Source: a virus. From it: 23,100 nucleotides of DNA. Positions 1-7,134 of the stretch are shown here, one piece after another. How positions within the stretch are numbered: position 1 is the stretch's first letter; every line of letters starts with the position of its first letter. Below the pieces are notes generated by a model. It had not been told where the DNA came from, ran no database searches, and saw only the letters and a program-made list of their open reading frames with translations. The stretch is taken from positions 1 through 23,100 of IMG/VR virus record IMGVR_UViG_3300027971_001801; one strand, written 5' to 3'. A program made the position numbers and the translations under genes.

Positions 1-121
1 AGGGAGTTTGGAACCACCATTGATTGATTTTGATCAAAGCAGGCTCTGAGTCCAGTGTCTGACATTGCTGTCTTAACTGCGCCCAACTCTCCAGCCGCTC
101 ACTGAAGTCTCTAGGCCACAT
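1..121 (-). CDS. Conserved phage hypothetical protein, N-terminal fragment
   Basis: An open frame starts at ATG 121-119 and runs off the left edge of the window, giving 40 residues that begin MWPRDFSERLESW. It is rich in Trp and Gln and ends in a WWFQTP stretch. The start lies five bases after the TAA stop of the tail-spike gene on the same strand, which is normal phage operon spacing. I recall similar W-rich small proteins in T4-like marine phages but know no function for them. The frame is uninterrupted and fills the gap left of the tail-spike gene, so I think it is real although only a fragment is visible. Confidence 0.6.
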   Translation of the reverse strand, partial: MWPRDFSERLESWAQLRQQCQTLDSEPALIKINQWWFQTP

Positions 122-126
122 TGTTT

Positions 127-1878
127 TTAATAACTACGGCCCAGGTGTGTCAAACTGTAGTAAATCTTGCCAGCAGCCCTAGCGCCACTAGTAGTATACT
201 TCACGCTTATTGTGCTGCCTACATCAGTGACTTCTAATATTACATCAGTATCTGAATTTTGCACATAGTCATCTGTGTAACTCAACCCATCTCCTGCTGA
301 ATCGTCAGCATCATTGACTATTGTCATAGTTCCTGTTCTTATTGATGTTTCTCTGGCGATGGTATATTCCATTTGAAATGCCTTGATCTGTGCTGAACTC
401 ACTGTGAACAATGTGCTGGCTGTAGCACCTGCACTCAGTGTTGCTTGTGTACCAGTTTCTCTAACAAAACTGCCCATTTGAATCTGAGCAGCACTATCTA
501 CACCAATACTAGCCGGTACAGTTTGAGTACCACTGTTGAAAATTTTAATTCTAGGATAAGTGCCACTGTAAGCAGTAGTACGTTGGAACATGTCACCAAC
601 ACTGATATTGTTGATGGCATCAATGGTGATCACTGCTGACGCAGGACTTGATGCACCGTTGAAGTGATTGCCCACATCATAAAAAACATTATAACCTGTG
701 GCATTCAAACTCACACCATTGATGTAAATACCTTCTTCATAAATGTTATCAAATACATTGCCTATGAATTTTACACCAGTGGGTCCACCATTGCTGGGAG
801 CGGCACCACCTAGTATTGCTCCTTGGTACAATGTGTCAAGTTGGCCATTGCTGACCACGCATCCTTGTATTTGTTGTGCAGTATTCATGCTGTAGGTAAA
901 TCCTGAAAACTTACAATTATTAAAATTTACTTGTTTGCATGGCAAACTTGCGGTACTGGCCCAGTCAACTGCAACTGTGCCATCTACAGAGGTAGTGAGA
1001 TCAGCAGTGGTCAATGGTCCAGTAAAATCCATATTACTAAAAGAACATTGTTGTGCGTTTTCAATTAACAATGCATCGTGTATTTGATCTGTTACAATGG
1101 CCATGCCAGATACTTCAATGTTCTTGGGCGGCGTGGCTCCATTGGTAGCAATGTTTACACCTGTTTGTTGCAAACTGTCGGCAGTCTGCAGCACATAACT
1201 TGGCAATGACTCGGCAGCCCAGTACAAAGCATTTGAAATCACAATGCCTGTGGCAGGCACAGGTGCAATGCTTCTATAATATGTGCTAGTAGCCACATAG
1301 TATACCAAAGTAGAGTCAGCATAGGCTGTATTGGCGGCCCAGTTTTGTACTGAAAAGTTGATAATACTGCTGGCAGCACCTTCACCATAAAGTTTGGCGT
1401 AAGGGGGAATTTTTATTGTGTCAGTGACTATGTAATTACCAGCTGGGAAAAACAAACTGCGTCGAATGGCTGTGTTAGTTTGCACACAGAACAACTGGTA
1501 TAATGCACGGTTGATAGCTGCCGTGTCATCAGTAACTCCATCTCCCACTGCACCAAAGTCTGTGATTACTGCATAACTGTCCAGTCGACTTTGTATGCTT
1601 TGTGAAATTGGACTACTGGGTGTGGCACCTGTTTGTGCAGTGTACCCGGCTGCTTCGCCCTTGTAAGTGTATTGTCCAGCAAAACTCAAGATGTCTGAAA
1701 ATTCAGTAAGGACTTCTGTGTTGCCTACTACAGGGGCACCTTCTTCTAGTGCGCCATTGCCAATGAACAGTCTACGATCATCAATGGCCCAGCCTAGTTC
1801 AGCACCCGCCAAGGGTTGGGGTAAATCTTCTTGTAGACCCTTGCGGGCAGTAATTCTTGATATTTGTACGATTGCCAC
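127..1878 (-). CDS. Tail spike/fibre with pectate-lyase-type beta-helix
   Basis: A 583-residue virion adhesin, probably the receptor-binding or polysaccharide-degrading spike. Residues 1-60 look like the N-terminal attachment domain of phage fibres (related to the Mtd N-terminus: an ELGW...RRLFIGNG pattern). Residues 107-119 carry DFGAVGDGVTDDT, the hallmark opening of the Pectate_lyase_3 beta-helix fold, and the Asn/Gly/Thr-rich body to about residue 480 fits a right-handed parallel beta-helix. The last 95 residues form a separate beta-rich tip. The start codon is GTG at 1878-1876, with AAGGAAT about nine bases upstream. The gene follows the exonuclease by 19 bases and may have its own late promoter. 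Catalytic residues cannot be assigned by eye, so depolymerase activity is inference; a structural spike role is well supported. Confidence 0.85.
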   Translation of the reverse strand: MAIVQISRITARKGLQEDLPQPLAGAELGWAIDDRRLFIGNGALEEGAPVVGNTEVLTEFSDILSFAGQYTYKGEAAGYTAQTGATPSSPISQSIQSRLDSYAVITDFGAVGDGVTDDTAAINRALYQLFCVQTNTAIRRSLFFPAGNYIVTDTIKIPPYAKLYGEGAASSIINFSVQNWAANTAYADSTLVYYVATSTYYRSIAPVPATGIVISNALYWAAESLPSYVLQTADSLQQTGVNIATNGATPPKNIEVSGMAIVTDQIHDALLIENAQQCSFSNMDFTGPLTTADLTTSVDGTVAVDWASTASLPCKQVNFNNCKFSGFTYSMNTAQQIQGCVVSNGQLDTLYQGAILGGAAPSNGGPTGVKFIGNVFDNIYEEGIYINGVSLNATGYNVFYDVGNHFNGASSPASAVITIDAINNISVGDMFQRTTAYSGTYPRIKIFNSGTQTVPASIGVDSAAQIQMGSFVRETGTQATLSAGATASTLFTVSSAQIKAFQMEYTIARETSIRTGTMTIVNDADDSAGDGLSYTDDYVQNSDTDVILEVTDVGSTISVKYTTSGARAAGKIYYSLTHLGRSY

Positions 1879-1897
1879 AGTGTGATTCCTTGAGGTA

Positions 1898-2659
1898 TCA
1901 CATATTTAGCAAGTAATACTGTTCGACCTTTTTCCACCATAGATCACGATACTTCTCAAACTCCCTGCCTTCCAGCACAAATTCTTGATATTCTGGTTGT
2001 GTGACCATGTTCATTTGCTCGTCTAGTGCGGGTTTGACACACATTAAAACTACGCCTTTTTTGATTTTTGTACCGTGTAATTCATTGTGTGCTTCTGCAT
2101 AGGCACACAACTGCACAAAGTAATCATCAATCCATTCACGCTTTTTGGGCTTGTTGGTTTGCTTGTAGTCCAGGATGGCTTCTTCGTTCAAGTGTATACC
2201 CGCGCCATCTGTGGTGCCTGCGTACACCTTGGGGAAGTACAATGGAACTTCGATGCCCCAAAACTCTGACACATTTTTTAAGCCATGCTCTACAACTTTG
2301 TGTGCCATAGCATGACTGGCCCATGAAAACGGATTTGTACCACGGTCCTTGATGGCACCATCTCGAACATACTGCTCAAGATACGTGTGCATACGTGTGC
2401 CACGGTTGGCAGCTTCAGTTGTGATGGCCTGTGCTTGTTCTGTACCTACCCTGGCACGCCAATTCTGCAAAGCCTTTTTGCTTTCTTCACTTTTGGTCTT
2501 GTCAAGAATTGTGGTCACACTGGGTAACTTGTTGCCGTCGGGTGTGGAATAATATCTCTTGCCTTCAATTGTCACACGAGGAACTGGTTGGTAATCAAAT
2601 CTGGGATTTAACAAATTAAACTCTAAAACTTTCTCCGCATCCACAGCGGTCACGTTCAT
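1898..2659 (-). CDS. PD-(D/E)XK exonuclease, MGME1/RecB-like
   Basis: A 253-residue nuclease of the PD-(D/E)XK superfamily, the kind often annotated as exonuclease in cyanophages and similar to mitochondrial MGME1. With the start at 2659 the motifs are: a PSVTTIL signature near residue 46, RGTRMH near 86-91 (conserved His), Glu137, TTDG with Asp151, LDYK with Asp164 and Lys166 (the D...DxK metal site), and a Q-x3-Y helix (QLCAY) near 183. The expected role is trimming single-stranded or flap ends in phage recombination or replication. It has only two cysteines, so it lacks the four-Cys Fe-S site of Cas4/AddB nucleases. The start is uncertain: ATGs at 2704, 2686 (preceded by AAGG) and 2659 all overlap the iscA 3' end, and a TTG at 2614 lies just past the iscA stop. 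I chose 2659 to limit the overlap. Confidence 0.85.
   Translation of the reverse strand: MNVTAVDAEKVLEFNLLNPRFDYQPVPRVTIEGKRYYSTPDGNKLPSVTTILDKTKSEESKKALQNWRARVGTEQAQAITTEAANRGTRMHTYLEQYVRDGAIKDRGTNPFSWASHAMAHKVVEHGLKNVSEFWGIEVPLYFPKVYAGTTDGAGIHLNEEAILDYKQTNKPKKREWIDDYFVQLCAYAEAHNELHGTKIKKGVVLMCVKPALDEQMNMVTQPEYQEFVLEGREFEKYRDLWWKKVEQYYLLNM
1903..1910 (-). promoter_or_regulatory. Weak late-promoter-like site before tail spike
   Basis: The minus strand reads GCTAAATA, one mismatch from the NATAAATA late core used by T4-like phages, 24 bases upstream of the spike GTG. A separate late promoter would make sense because the upstream operon (isc/exonuclease) appears to be driven by a sigma70 promoter. 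The match is weak and lies within the last codons of the exonuclease, so chance is a real alternative. Confidence 0.25.
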
Positions 2660-2939
2660 TGGGATTGGTAAATTCAAAACCTTCATTGAGGCCTTGGCGT
2701 ACATAGTCTACTTGTGTGCCACGCAAGTATACATCATGTTTTTTATCGACCAGCACACAGAAATTGTTTTGAGCATAGTTTATGTTGTTGGCGTCAGGTT
2801 CGTATTCTTTAACGTATTCTAACACATAAGCAAGCCCTGAGCAACCTGTGGTTTTTACACCCAGACGTATGCCAGCATAGCCTTTGGTTTGCACCAATTT
2901 CTGTATTTTGTTTTGTGCCTGGTCGGTTATGGTTATCAT
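2616..2939 (-). CDS. iscA: A-type Fe-S cluster carrier IscA
   Basis: A 107-residue protein, the same length as bacterial IscA. It keeps the three cluster ligands of the HesB/IscA family: Cys33 in TTGCSGLAY and Cys99/Cys101 in the C-terminal CGCGESF, with the family signature LNEGFEFTNPN just before them. A-type carriers accept Fe-S clusters or iron from the scaffold and hand them to client enzymes. Here it starts eight bases after the radical SAM stop and two genes after iscU, so the client is probably the neighbouring radical SAM enzyme. Its 3' end overlaps the start region of the exonuclease gene. No strong ribosome binding site is visible, so translation is probably coupled to the gene upstream. 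Recent acquisition from a bacterial isc operon is inferred from the close resemblance to E. coli IscA. Confidence 0.95.
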   Translation of the reverse strand: MITITDQAQNKIQKLVQTKGYAGIRLGVKTTGCSGLAYVLEYVKEYEPDANNINYAQNNFCVLVDKKHDVYLRGTQVDYVRQGLNEGFEFTNPNERDRCGCGESFRV

Positions 2940-2947
2940 ATTGCTAT

Positions 2948-4690
2948 TTAATCAACATCCAGATGAATTTCATGTATCATTTTTTGAAACTCAGATTTGA
3001 TTGCCATTTTTAAAAATTCACGACGTTGATTGTCTGACACAAACGTGGCCAAGTATTTTATAAAGTATGGATCCCTGGCCAACTCTAGTCCCATGGTCAG
3101 GTCAGGAATTTGAGTTGGGTGACCAGAAAAATTCACCGTATAATAAAAATTGTTTTCTACTGTCCAGTTATGATAAAGATTGTTGTAAAGAGTTTTATAG
3201 TGTACACTGGTTAAAAATTCATCAACAATCTGAGTAATATTCAGTGGTTGAGAATTGTGTTCACGCAATGCAAAATTAATAGCACTCAATGACAAGTACA
3301 TTGCAGATAACAAGTTCATTTGTACAAGGCCCGTCTGGTCAAAAGAACTGCTTTTTTTTGGAATCTTACTGGAGTAAATTGCTCCTCCGAGCATTCTATT
3401 GCTGTGAACATATTCATATTGAAATTTACGCTGATATTCTGGATCATATATAGCCGGACTGGCTGGCAACGGCTCGTTTAAAAAAATAACAGGCAAAATA
3501 TTTTGCTGTATAACTTGTTCAAGAGTTTGTCTCCATGTTGTAGGAGACTGTCCAGGTAATCCATAAATCAGTTGTGCTTTGACAATCAAGTGGGGATATT
3601 TCTCTCGCAGTTCGTCGGCCATGGCCACATGTGTTTCCCACCCCACATCTGGACGATTGATGTTGTCTAGCACTTGTTGGTTGATGTCTTGCACTGAAAA
3701 ATTCAAAGTTTTATTAACCAATTGACCACGTGCCATGATGTTGAAAATTTTCAAATTATTTTCTTTTTTCAACTTACTAAAATTTCCCCCCACATGAAAC
3801 CCTGCATTTTCTTTGAGATTTTTTTCAGCAAAATAATCAATCATGTCAATGTCTTCTGTGTATTGTCCAACGTTGGCATCTGATAGATATATGTTAGTGA
3901 CACCCAACTGTTGGAACAAATCAATTTCTTGTTGGTAAGTATTTTTTCTTCTTGACACTTTATTTCCAAGACCGCTGTTCCAATCACAAAACGTACAAGA
4001 ATACGGGCACCCCCTTGTGAGAGTATACGGCAACCATACTGGTGCATCTTTTTTCTTAGCATCCAGCACCATTGCAGAAAACAACTCTTTGTTGTGTACA
4101 AACGGACTGGTCTCTATCATTTTTACAAACTTGTAATCAGCAACAACAGTTTTTCCAGTGTTGTGATTTTTCCAAGCACAGTTTGATGTGTTGAATGCAA
4201 TCAGCGGCCTGTCAGTAACCAAGTGATCAACTATGTCTGCAAATGCCTGTTCCCCAGCACTGTACACTGCATAGTCAATGTAAGGGTATTGTTCAAAGAA
4301 ATTGTGATTGTTGTTGACATCAATACTGGGACCACCAGCAACAACTTTGATAGTGTGTTTTAGTTTGTTTCTAATGCGAAACAGTTGGGAGGTTAAAAAT
4401 GCATGGTTCCAAAGGTAGTGGCTGGTGCATAGGATATCAGTATCAGTTTGTTCAATATGTTTGATCAACTCTTCATCTGAAACTTCTTGTTGTATAGGAA
4501 CCAACCATTCCAATTGATCAGCAACATTTTGGTAGAATAAATCAATATATGTTTTTAATTGCAGTGCAGCCGGATACAGCCAGGCGGTATGACCGCCGGC
4601 GTGGTAGAATAATATTTTTAATTTATTTTTTGGTGCAGCAACAACGATGTCTTGTTCAACAACATCACGTTGCTGAAAGTGTGTCAGCAT
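2948..4690 (-). CDS. B12-binding-domain radical SAM enzyme
   Basis: A 580-residue protein. Residues 24-160 form a Rossmann-like B12-binding-type domain (LKILFYHAGG start, VVAGGPS at 117-123, YSAGEQAF at 143-150). Residues 220-440 form the radical SAM barrel with RGCPYSCTFCDW, giving the CxxxCxxC triad Cys228, Cys232 and Cys235 that binds the [4Fe-4S] cluster, then an LSDANVG strand near 269-275. About 140 C-terminal residues match nothing I recognise. I see no DxHxxG motif in the N-terminal domain, as in many class B radical SAM proteins. Such enzymes methylate or rearrange unactivated carbons; the substrate cannot be told. Its 5' end overlaps iscU by 26 bases and iscA follows at once, so the scaffold and carrier probably serve it. 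The start is ATG 4690. Confidence 0.9.
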   Translation of the reverse strand: MLTHFQQRDVVEQDIVVAAPKNKLKILFYHAGGHTAWLYPAALQLKTYIDLFYQNVADQLEWLVPIQQEVSDEELIKHIEQTDTDILCTSHYLWNHAFLTSQLFRIRNKLKHTIKVVAGGPSIDVNNNHNFFEQYPYIDYAVYSAGEQAFADIVDHLVTDRPLIAFNTSNCAWKNHNTGKTVVADYKFVKMIETSPFVHNKELFSAMVLDAKKKDAPVWLPYTLTRGCPYSCTFCDWNSGLGNKVSRRKNTYQQEIDLFQQLGVTNIYLSDANVGQYTEDIDMIDYFAEKNLKENAGFHVGGNFSKLKKENNLKIFNIMARGQLVNKTLNFSVQDINQQVLDNINRPDVGWETHVAMADELREKYPHLIVKAQLIYGLPGQSPTTWRQTLEQVIQQNILPVIFLNEPLPASPAIYDPEYQRKFQYEYVHSNRMLGGAIYSSKIPKKSSSFDQTGLVQMNLLSAMYLSLSAINFALREHNSQPLNITQIVDEFLTSVHYKTLYNNLYHNWTVENNFYYTVNFSGHPTQIPDLTMGLELARDPYFIKYLATFVSDNQRREFLKMAIKSEFQKMIHEIHLDVD

Positions 4691-5066
4691 GTTCTTGGTG
4701 TTTCTTTCGATAGTCTTCTACGGCTGCTCGTATAGCATCTTCAGCAAGAATAGAACAATGAATCTTGACTGGTGGCAATGCGAGTTCTTGAGCAATCTCT
4801 GAATTTTTAAGAGCTGCCGCTTGGTCAAGCGTTCGTCCTTTAACCCACTCGGTAACAAGAGAGGATGAGGCAATCGCACTTCCGCATCCGTATGTTTTGA
4901 ACCTGGCATCTGTTATAATTCCATCTTGAACTTTGATTTGCAATTTCATCACATCGCCGCATGCTGGTGCTCCCACCATACCCGTACCAACAGTGTCATC
5001 AATTTCAAACTTGCCCACGTTGCGTGGATTTTCATAATGATCAATTACTTTTTCTGAATAAGCCAT
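4665..5066 (-). CDS. iscU: Fe-S cluster scaffold protein IscU
   Basis: A 133-residue protein very close to bacterial IscU along its whole length (E. coli IscU has 128). The active-site set is intact: Cys36 and Asp38 in APACGDVMK, Cys61 in YGCGSAIASSS, and His103/Cys104 in KIHCSILAED. The LPPVK motif (97-101) recognised by the HscA chaperone is also kept, which suggests it can plug into host IscS and HscA/HscB. Only the last dozen residues differ in kind from bacterial IscU, and these lie in the overlap with the radical SAM gene. It is the first gene after a perfect sigma70 promoter and has the ribosome binding site AAGGAAT five bases before the ATG. No iscS, hscA or fdx is nearby, so the phage must borrow the host sulfur donor. 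Confidence 0.97.
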   Translation of the reverse strand: MAYSEKVIDHYENPRNVGKFEIDDTVGTGMVGAPACGDVMKLQIKVQDGIITDARFKTYGCGSAIASSSLVTEWVKGRTLDQAAALKNSEIAQELALPPVKIHCSILAEDAIRAAVEDYRKKHQEHADTLSAT

Positions 5067-5083
5067 GTGATATTCCTTCGCTA

Positions 5084-5112
5084 ATTATAGCGTATTTACT
5101 GATGGATGTCAA
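5084..5112 (-). promoter_or_regulatory. Perfect consensus sigma70 promoter for iscU operon
   Basis: The minus strand has TTGACA (5112-5107), a 17-base spacer and TATAAT (5089-5084), identical to the bacterial sigma70 consensus in both hexamers and in spacing. Transcription should begin near 5077, so the leader is only about a dozen bases and contains the ribosome binding site AAGGAAT (5078-5072) before the iscU ATG at 5066. The spacer also contains AGTAAATA (5100-5093), one mismatch from the late NATAAATA core. An imperfect dyad (CGCTA...TAGCG) spans the -10 box. Confidence 0.85.
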
Positions 5113-5121
5113 CCGGAATGG

Positions 5122-5478
5122 TTACTTGTTCATTCCGCGTTGCATCGCGGATTTGGCCGAAGCGGCCACAATGTCTTGTGCCTTGTTTACAGGCATTTTA
5201 GGTACCACGTCAGGAGCCGCGCCTTTGTATTTGATTATTTCAGGGTTATTAGGATCCATGGGCTCTAATACACCATCCAAAGGAGGCTGACTTACAATGC
5301 TCACAATGTTTCTTTCACTGACAGGAAATCCCAAACTACGAGCAGCAGAAATAAATGCATCAGTGCTGATTTGCTTTTGTGCATTTTGATCATCAGCACG
5401 ACCAGAAAGAAAATCCACTAGACCTTGCAGTTTGGCTGGATCTAGTGGTTTGGTGTTTTCGACTTCGTCGATTCTCAT
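5122..5478 (-). CDS. Conserved phage hypothetical protein
   Basis: A 118-residue soluble protein of unknown function. It is largely helical in composition at the N-terminus, has a Pro/Asp/Asn-rich middle (residues 65-85) and ends in an Ala/Lys-rich helix. There is no signal peptide, membrane segment or recognised motif. Its ATG overlaps the stop of the preceding gene by one base (TAATG), so it is the last gene of the five-gene block that starts at 7570. The -35 box of the iscU promoter begins about ten bases after its stop, and no clear terminator lies between, so readthrough into iscU is possible. Confidence 0.75.
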   Translation of the reverse strand: MRIDEVENTKPLDPAKLQGLVDFLSGRADDQNAQKQISTDAFISAARSLGFPVSERNIVSIVSQPPLDGVLEPMDPNNPEIIKYKGAAPDVVPKMPVNKAQDIVAASAKSAMQRGMNK

Positions 5479-6419
5479 TATCTACGTGCTCGGCCCAATG
5501 CTGCTTTGGGAGTCGGCGCATCAAGTTCAAGATCAGCACCTACTGGTGGTACACCACCGTCAACTTCGCCTGCTGCCATGCCTGCCATTTCGTCAGGTCC
5601 CATGTCAGCACCAGGCATTGGTGGAGGCGTTGCGCCTGGCATGCCGCTGGCTGCCATGCTGGTATCTAGTGCAGCAGGTTGTCCTGTGACCACACCCAAT
5701 GCTGTTTCCAGTTGTTGCTTGGCACCTTGTAAATTTTGCACAAGGCCTTGCAATGCACCAGTAACATCAGCATTGAATTGTGTGGCCTGTTCCATGCCAA
5801 TTTGATTGCGGATTGAATCTACCAAAGCAGGCAGTTCTTTGAATTGCATCTCTGTTGTGTCTTCCAACATGCTTTGCATTTTGTCTACCATGTCTTGTGC
5901 AGCCAACACAACTTGCGCTTGCTGTACTTCAGATTCTTTCAAGAACTGATATGCTCTGCGCAAACGACTTTCAGCGGCCATCATTGCCTGTCCGGCTACC
6001 ATTTTTTGTTCGTCAGGTGTGAGAGTTTGTCCAGATGCGCTTTTCTTCAATGCCTGTGCCATTTTGGGATCTTTGATATCCACGGTATTCTGACTACCTG
6101 CTGGTGGAGGTGTAGTGGCGGTACTGGTACTGGGATTAGTGCTAGATGATGAAGGCGGAATTGGCACTTGTTCTTCCTTGATGCGACTTGCCAATGCTTG
6201 TTCCATCATCACCAGTTTGAGATACGCAGGGTTGCGCTCACTGGTATGGCGGCTGGGGCTACGCTGATGTTCAGCGATAACTCCACGCACTCGTCTCAGC
6301 ATGGCCTGTGCTTCGCGCACTGTGAGTTTGTTCACAGGCATCTTGGTACCGAAGTAACTTTCGAATACTTTGGCTACTTGGCGGCTCTTTTTTGGTGTGG
6401 CCAGTTCGGTTAATTTCAT
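5478..6419 (-). CDS. Conserved phage protein with helical core and P/G/M-rich tail
   Basis: A 313-residue protein of unknown function. Residues 1-85 are a compact basic N-terminal region (MKLTELATPKKSRQVAKVFE start). A Pro/Ser/Thr linker occupies about 86-110, a long Gln/Ala-rich helical region about 115-245, and a flexible Pro/Gly/Met acidic tail about 250-300 before a basic end. I recall related proteins in uncultured T4-like marine phages, annotated only as hypothetical. The mixture of coiled helices and flexible linkers would fit a scaffold, core or assembly protein, but that is speculation. It is coupled to both neighbours: its ATG overlaps the upstream stop (ATGA at 6419-6416) and its stop overlaps the downstream ATG. 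Confidence 0.75.
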   Translation of the reverse strand: MKLTELATPKKSRQVAKVFESYFGTKMPVNKLTVREAQAMLRRVRGVIAEHQRSPSRHTSERNPAYLKLVMMEQALASRIKEEQVPIPPSSSSTNPSTSTATTPPPAGSQNTVDIKDPKMAQALKKSASGQTLTPDEQKMVAGQAMMAAESRLRRAYQFLKESEVQQAQVVLAAQDMVDKMQSMLEDTTEMQFKELPALVDSIRNQIGMEQATQFNADVTGALQGLVQNLQGAKQQLETALGVVTGQPAALDTSMAASGMPGATPPPMPGADMGPDEMAGMAAGEVDGGVPPVGADLELDAPTPKAALGRARR

Positions 6420-6871
6420 TTGGCAAATCCTCTTAGTTGTAGATATTTAGCCGAATTTAAACATTTTTCAAGTTCTTGATCCAGCAGGGTAAGGTTCTCA
6501 ATTTTGGGTGCAAGTTTGGTGCGCACCATTTCACGAAATTCAGGTCTACTGCTACGATCCGCTTGTCCGCGTCGGCAATAGATATCAGCTGTGAGTGTTT
6601 GTTTTTTGTTGTCTAGTATGCGTATGTTTTGTGCTAATTTATGTTGTTGCAAATGATCTGCCACACACCATGACATGGCAGTTTTTTTACTGCTGAATGT
6701 GCTCACAAGATCGTCACTGTGATAATACACAGCAAATCCTGCAGGCTGTGGTTTTACATGATAACGTCCAAACGCTACATATCCACCATGCTCATCGTCT
6801 ATGATCAGTTCAGTGTACACACGTTTGAGTTCACGCTCGGCAAATCGTTCTAATTTTTGATCACGGGTCAT
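6416..6871 (-). CDS. Conserved phage hypothetical protein
   Basis: A 151-residue protein with no motif I recognise. It is mixed alpha/beta and basic, with a central segment (VAFGRYHVKPQPAGFAVYYH) that suggests a small beta domain and a helical C-terminus. An ATG exists at 6901, but I placed the start at 6871 because that ATG shares bases with the TGA of the upstream gene (ATGA at 6871-6868), the junction used repeatedly in this genome. It also ends in an ATGA junction with the next gene, so it should be translated in coupling with both. Confidence 0.75.
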   Translation of the reverse strand: MTRDQKLERFAERELKRVYTELIIDDEHGGYVAFGRYHVKPQPAGFAVYYHSDDLVSTFSSKKTAMSWCVADHLQQHKLAQNIRILDNKKQTLTADIYCRRGQADRSSRPEFREMVRTKLAPKIENLTLLDQELEKCLNSAKYLQLRGFAK

Positions 6872-7134
6872 AATGTCTTGATGTAGTGGGCTGTGAGCCA
6901 ACCAACCACGGCCAGCAGTGTACCTATAATGCCTATGCCCCAGGCAATGATTTGATCGTTGCGTTTTTCGCCCATTTTGCGCACAATACCATGTACGTCG
7001 GCAACCATGCTTTTGACTTCGCCAACTTCTTGTTCCACTGTTTCTATTTTGAGTTCCAGCATGCGATAACGTTCAGCACACAGTTCAACGTGAGCTTCAA
7101 GGCTTTTCTTTTCAATATCCGTAGTATCAACCAT
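6868..7134 (-). CDS. Coiled-coil, single-pass membrane protein, XhlA-like
   Basis: An 88-residue protein with an acidic coiled coil (about residues 10-55, LELKIETVEQEVGEVKSMV), a short polar hinge KMGEKRNDQ, then one hydrophobic segment IIAWGIGIIGTLLAVVGWL (about 63-81) and a short tail. This is the layout of the XhlA (haemolysin/holin-accessory) family and of other small phage membrane proteins, so a role at the inner membrane, perhaps in lysis, is plausible but unproven. No endolysin or other lysis gene is in the window. Its ATG overlaps the upstream gene by eight bases, and a late-promoter core (CATAAATA) lies 18 bases before the ATG, with TGGAG as a possible ribosome binding site. Confidence 0.75.
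   Translation of the reverse strand: MVDTTDIEKKSLEAHVELCAERYRMLELKIETVEQEVGEVKSMVADVHGIVRKMGEKRNDQIIAWGIGIIGTLLAVVGWLTAHYIKTL

Noticed and set aside
127-1878. Diversity-generating retroelement target in the spike, suggested by the Mtd-like N-terminus
   Set aside because: No reverse transcriptase, template repeat or adenine-variable C-terminal C-type lectin domain is present; the resemblance is limited to the attachment domain.
2616-5066. Bacterial contamination as the source of iscU and iscA
   Set aside because: Both genes are embedded without gaps in phage-style overlaps between phage-type genes, and the rest of a bacterial isc operon (iscS, hscB, hscA, fdx) is missing. A chimeric assembly cannot be fully excluded without reads.
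5506-5805. Plus-strand open frame of 99 codons, Ser/Ala/Pro-rich
   Set aside because: Antisense shadow of the P/G/M-rich tail of the 313-residue minus-strand gene, which is joined to both neighbours by overlap junctions.
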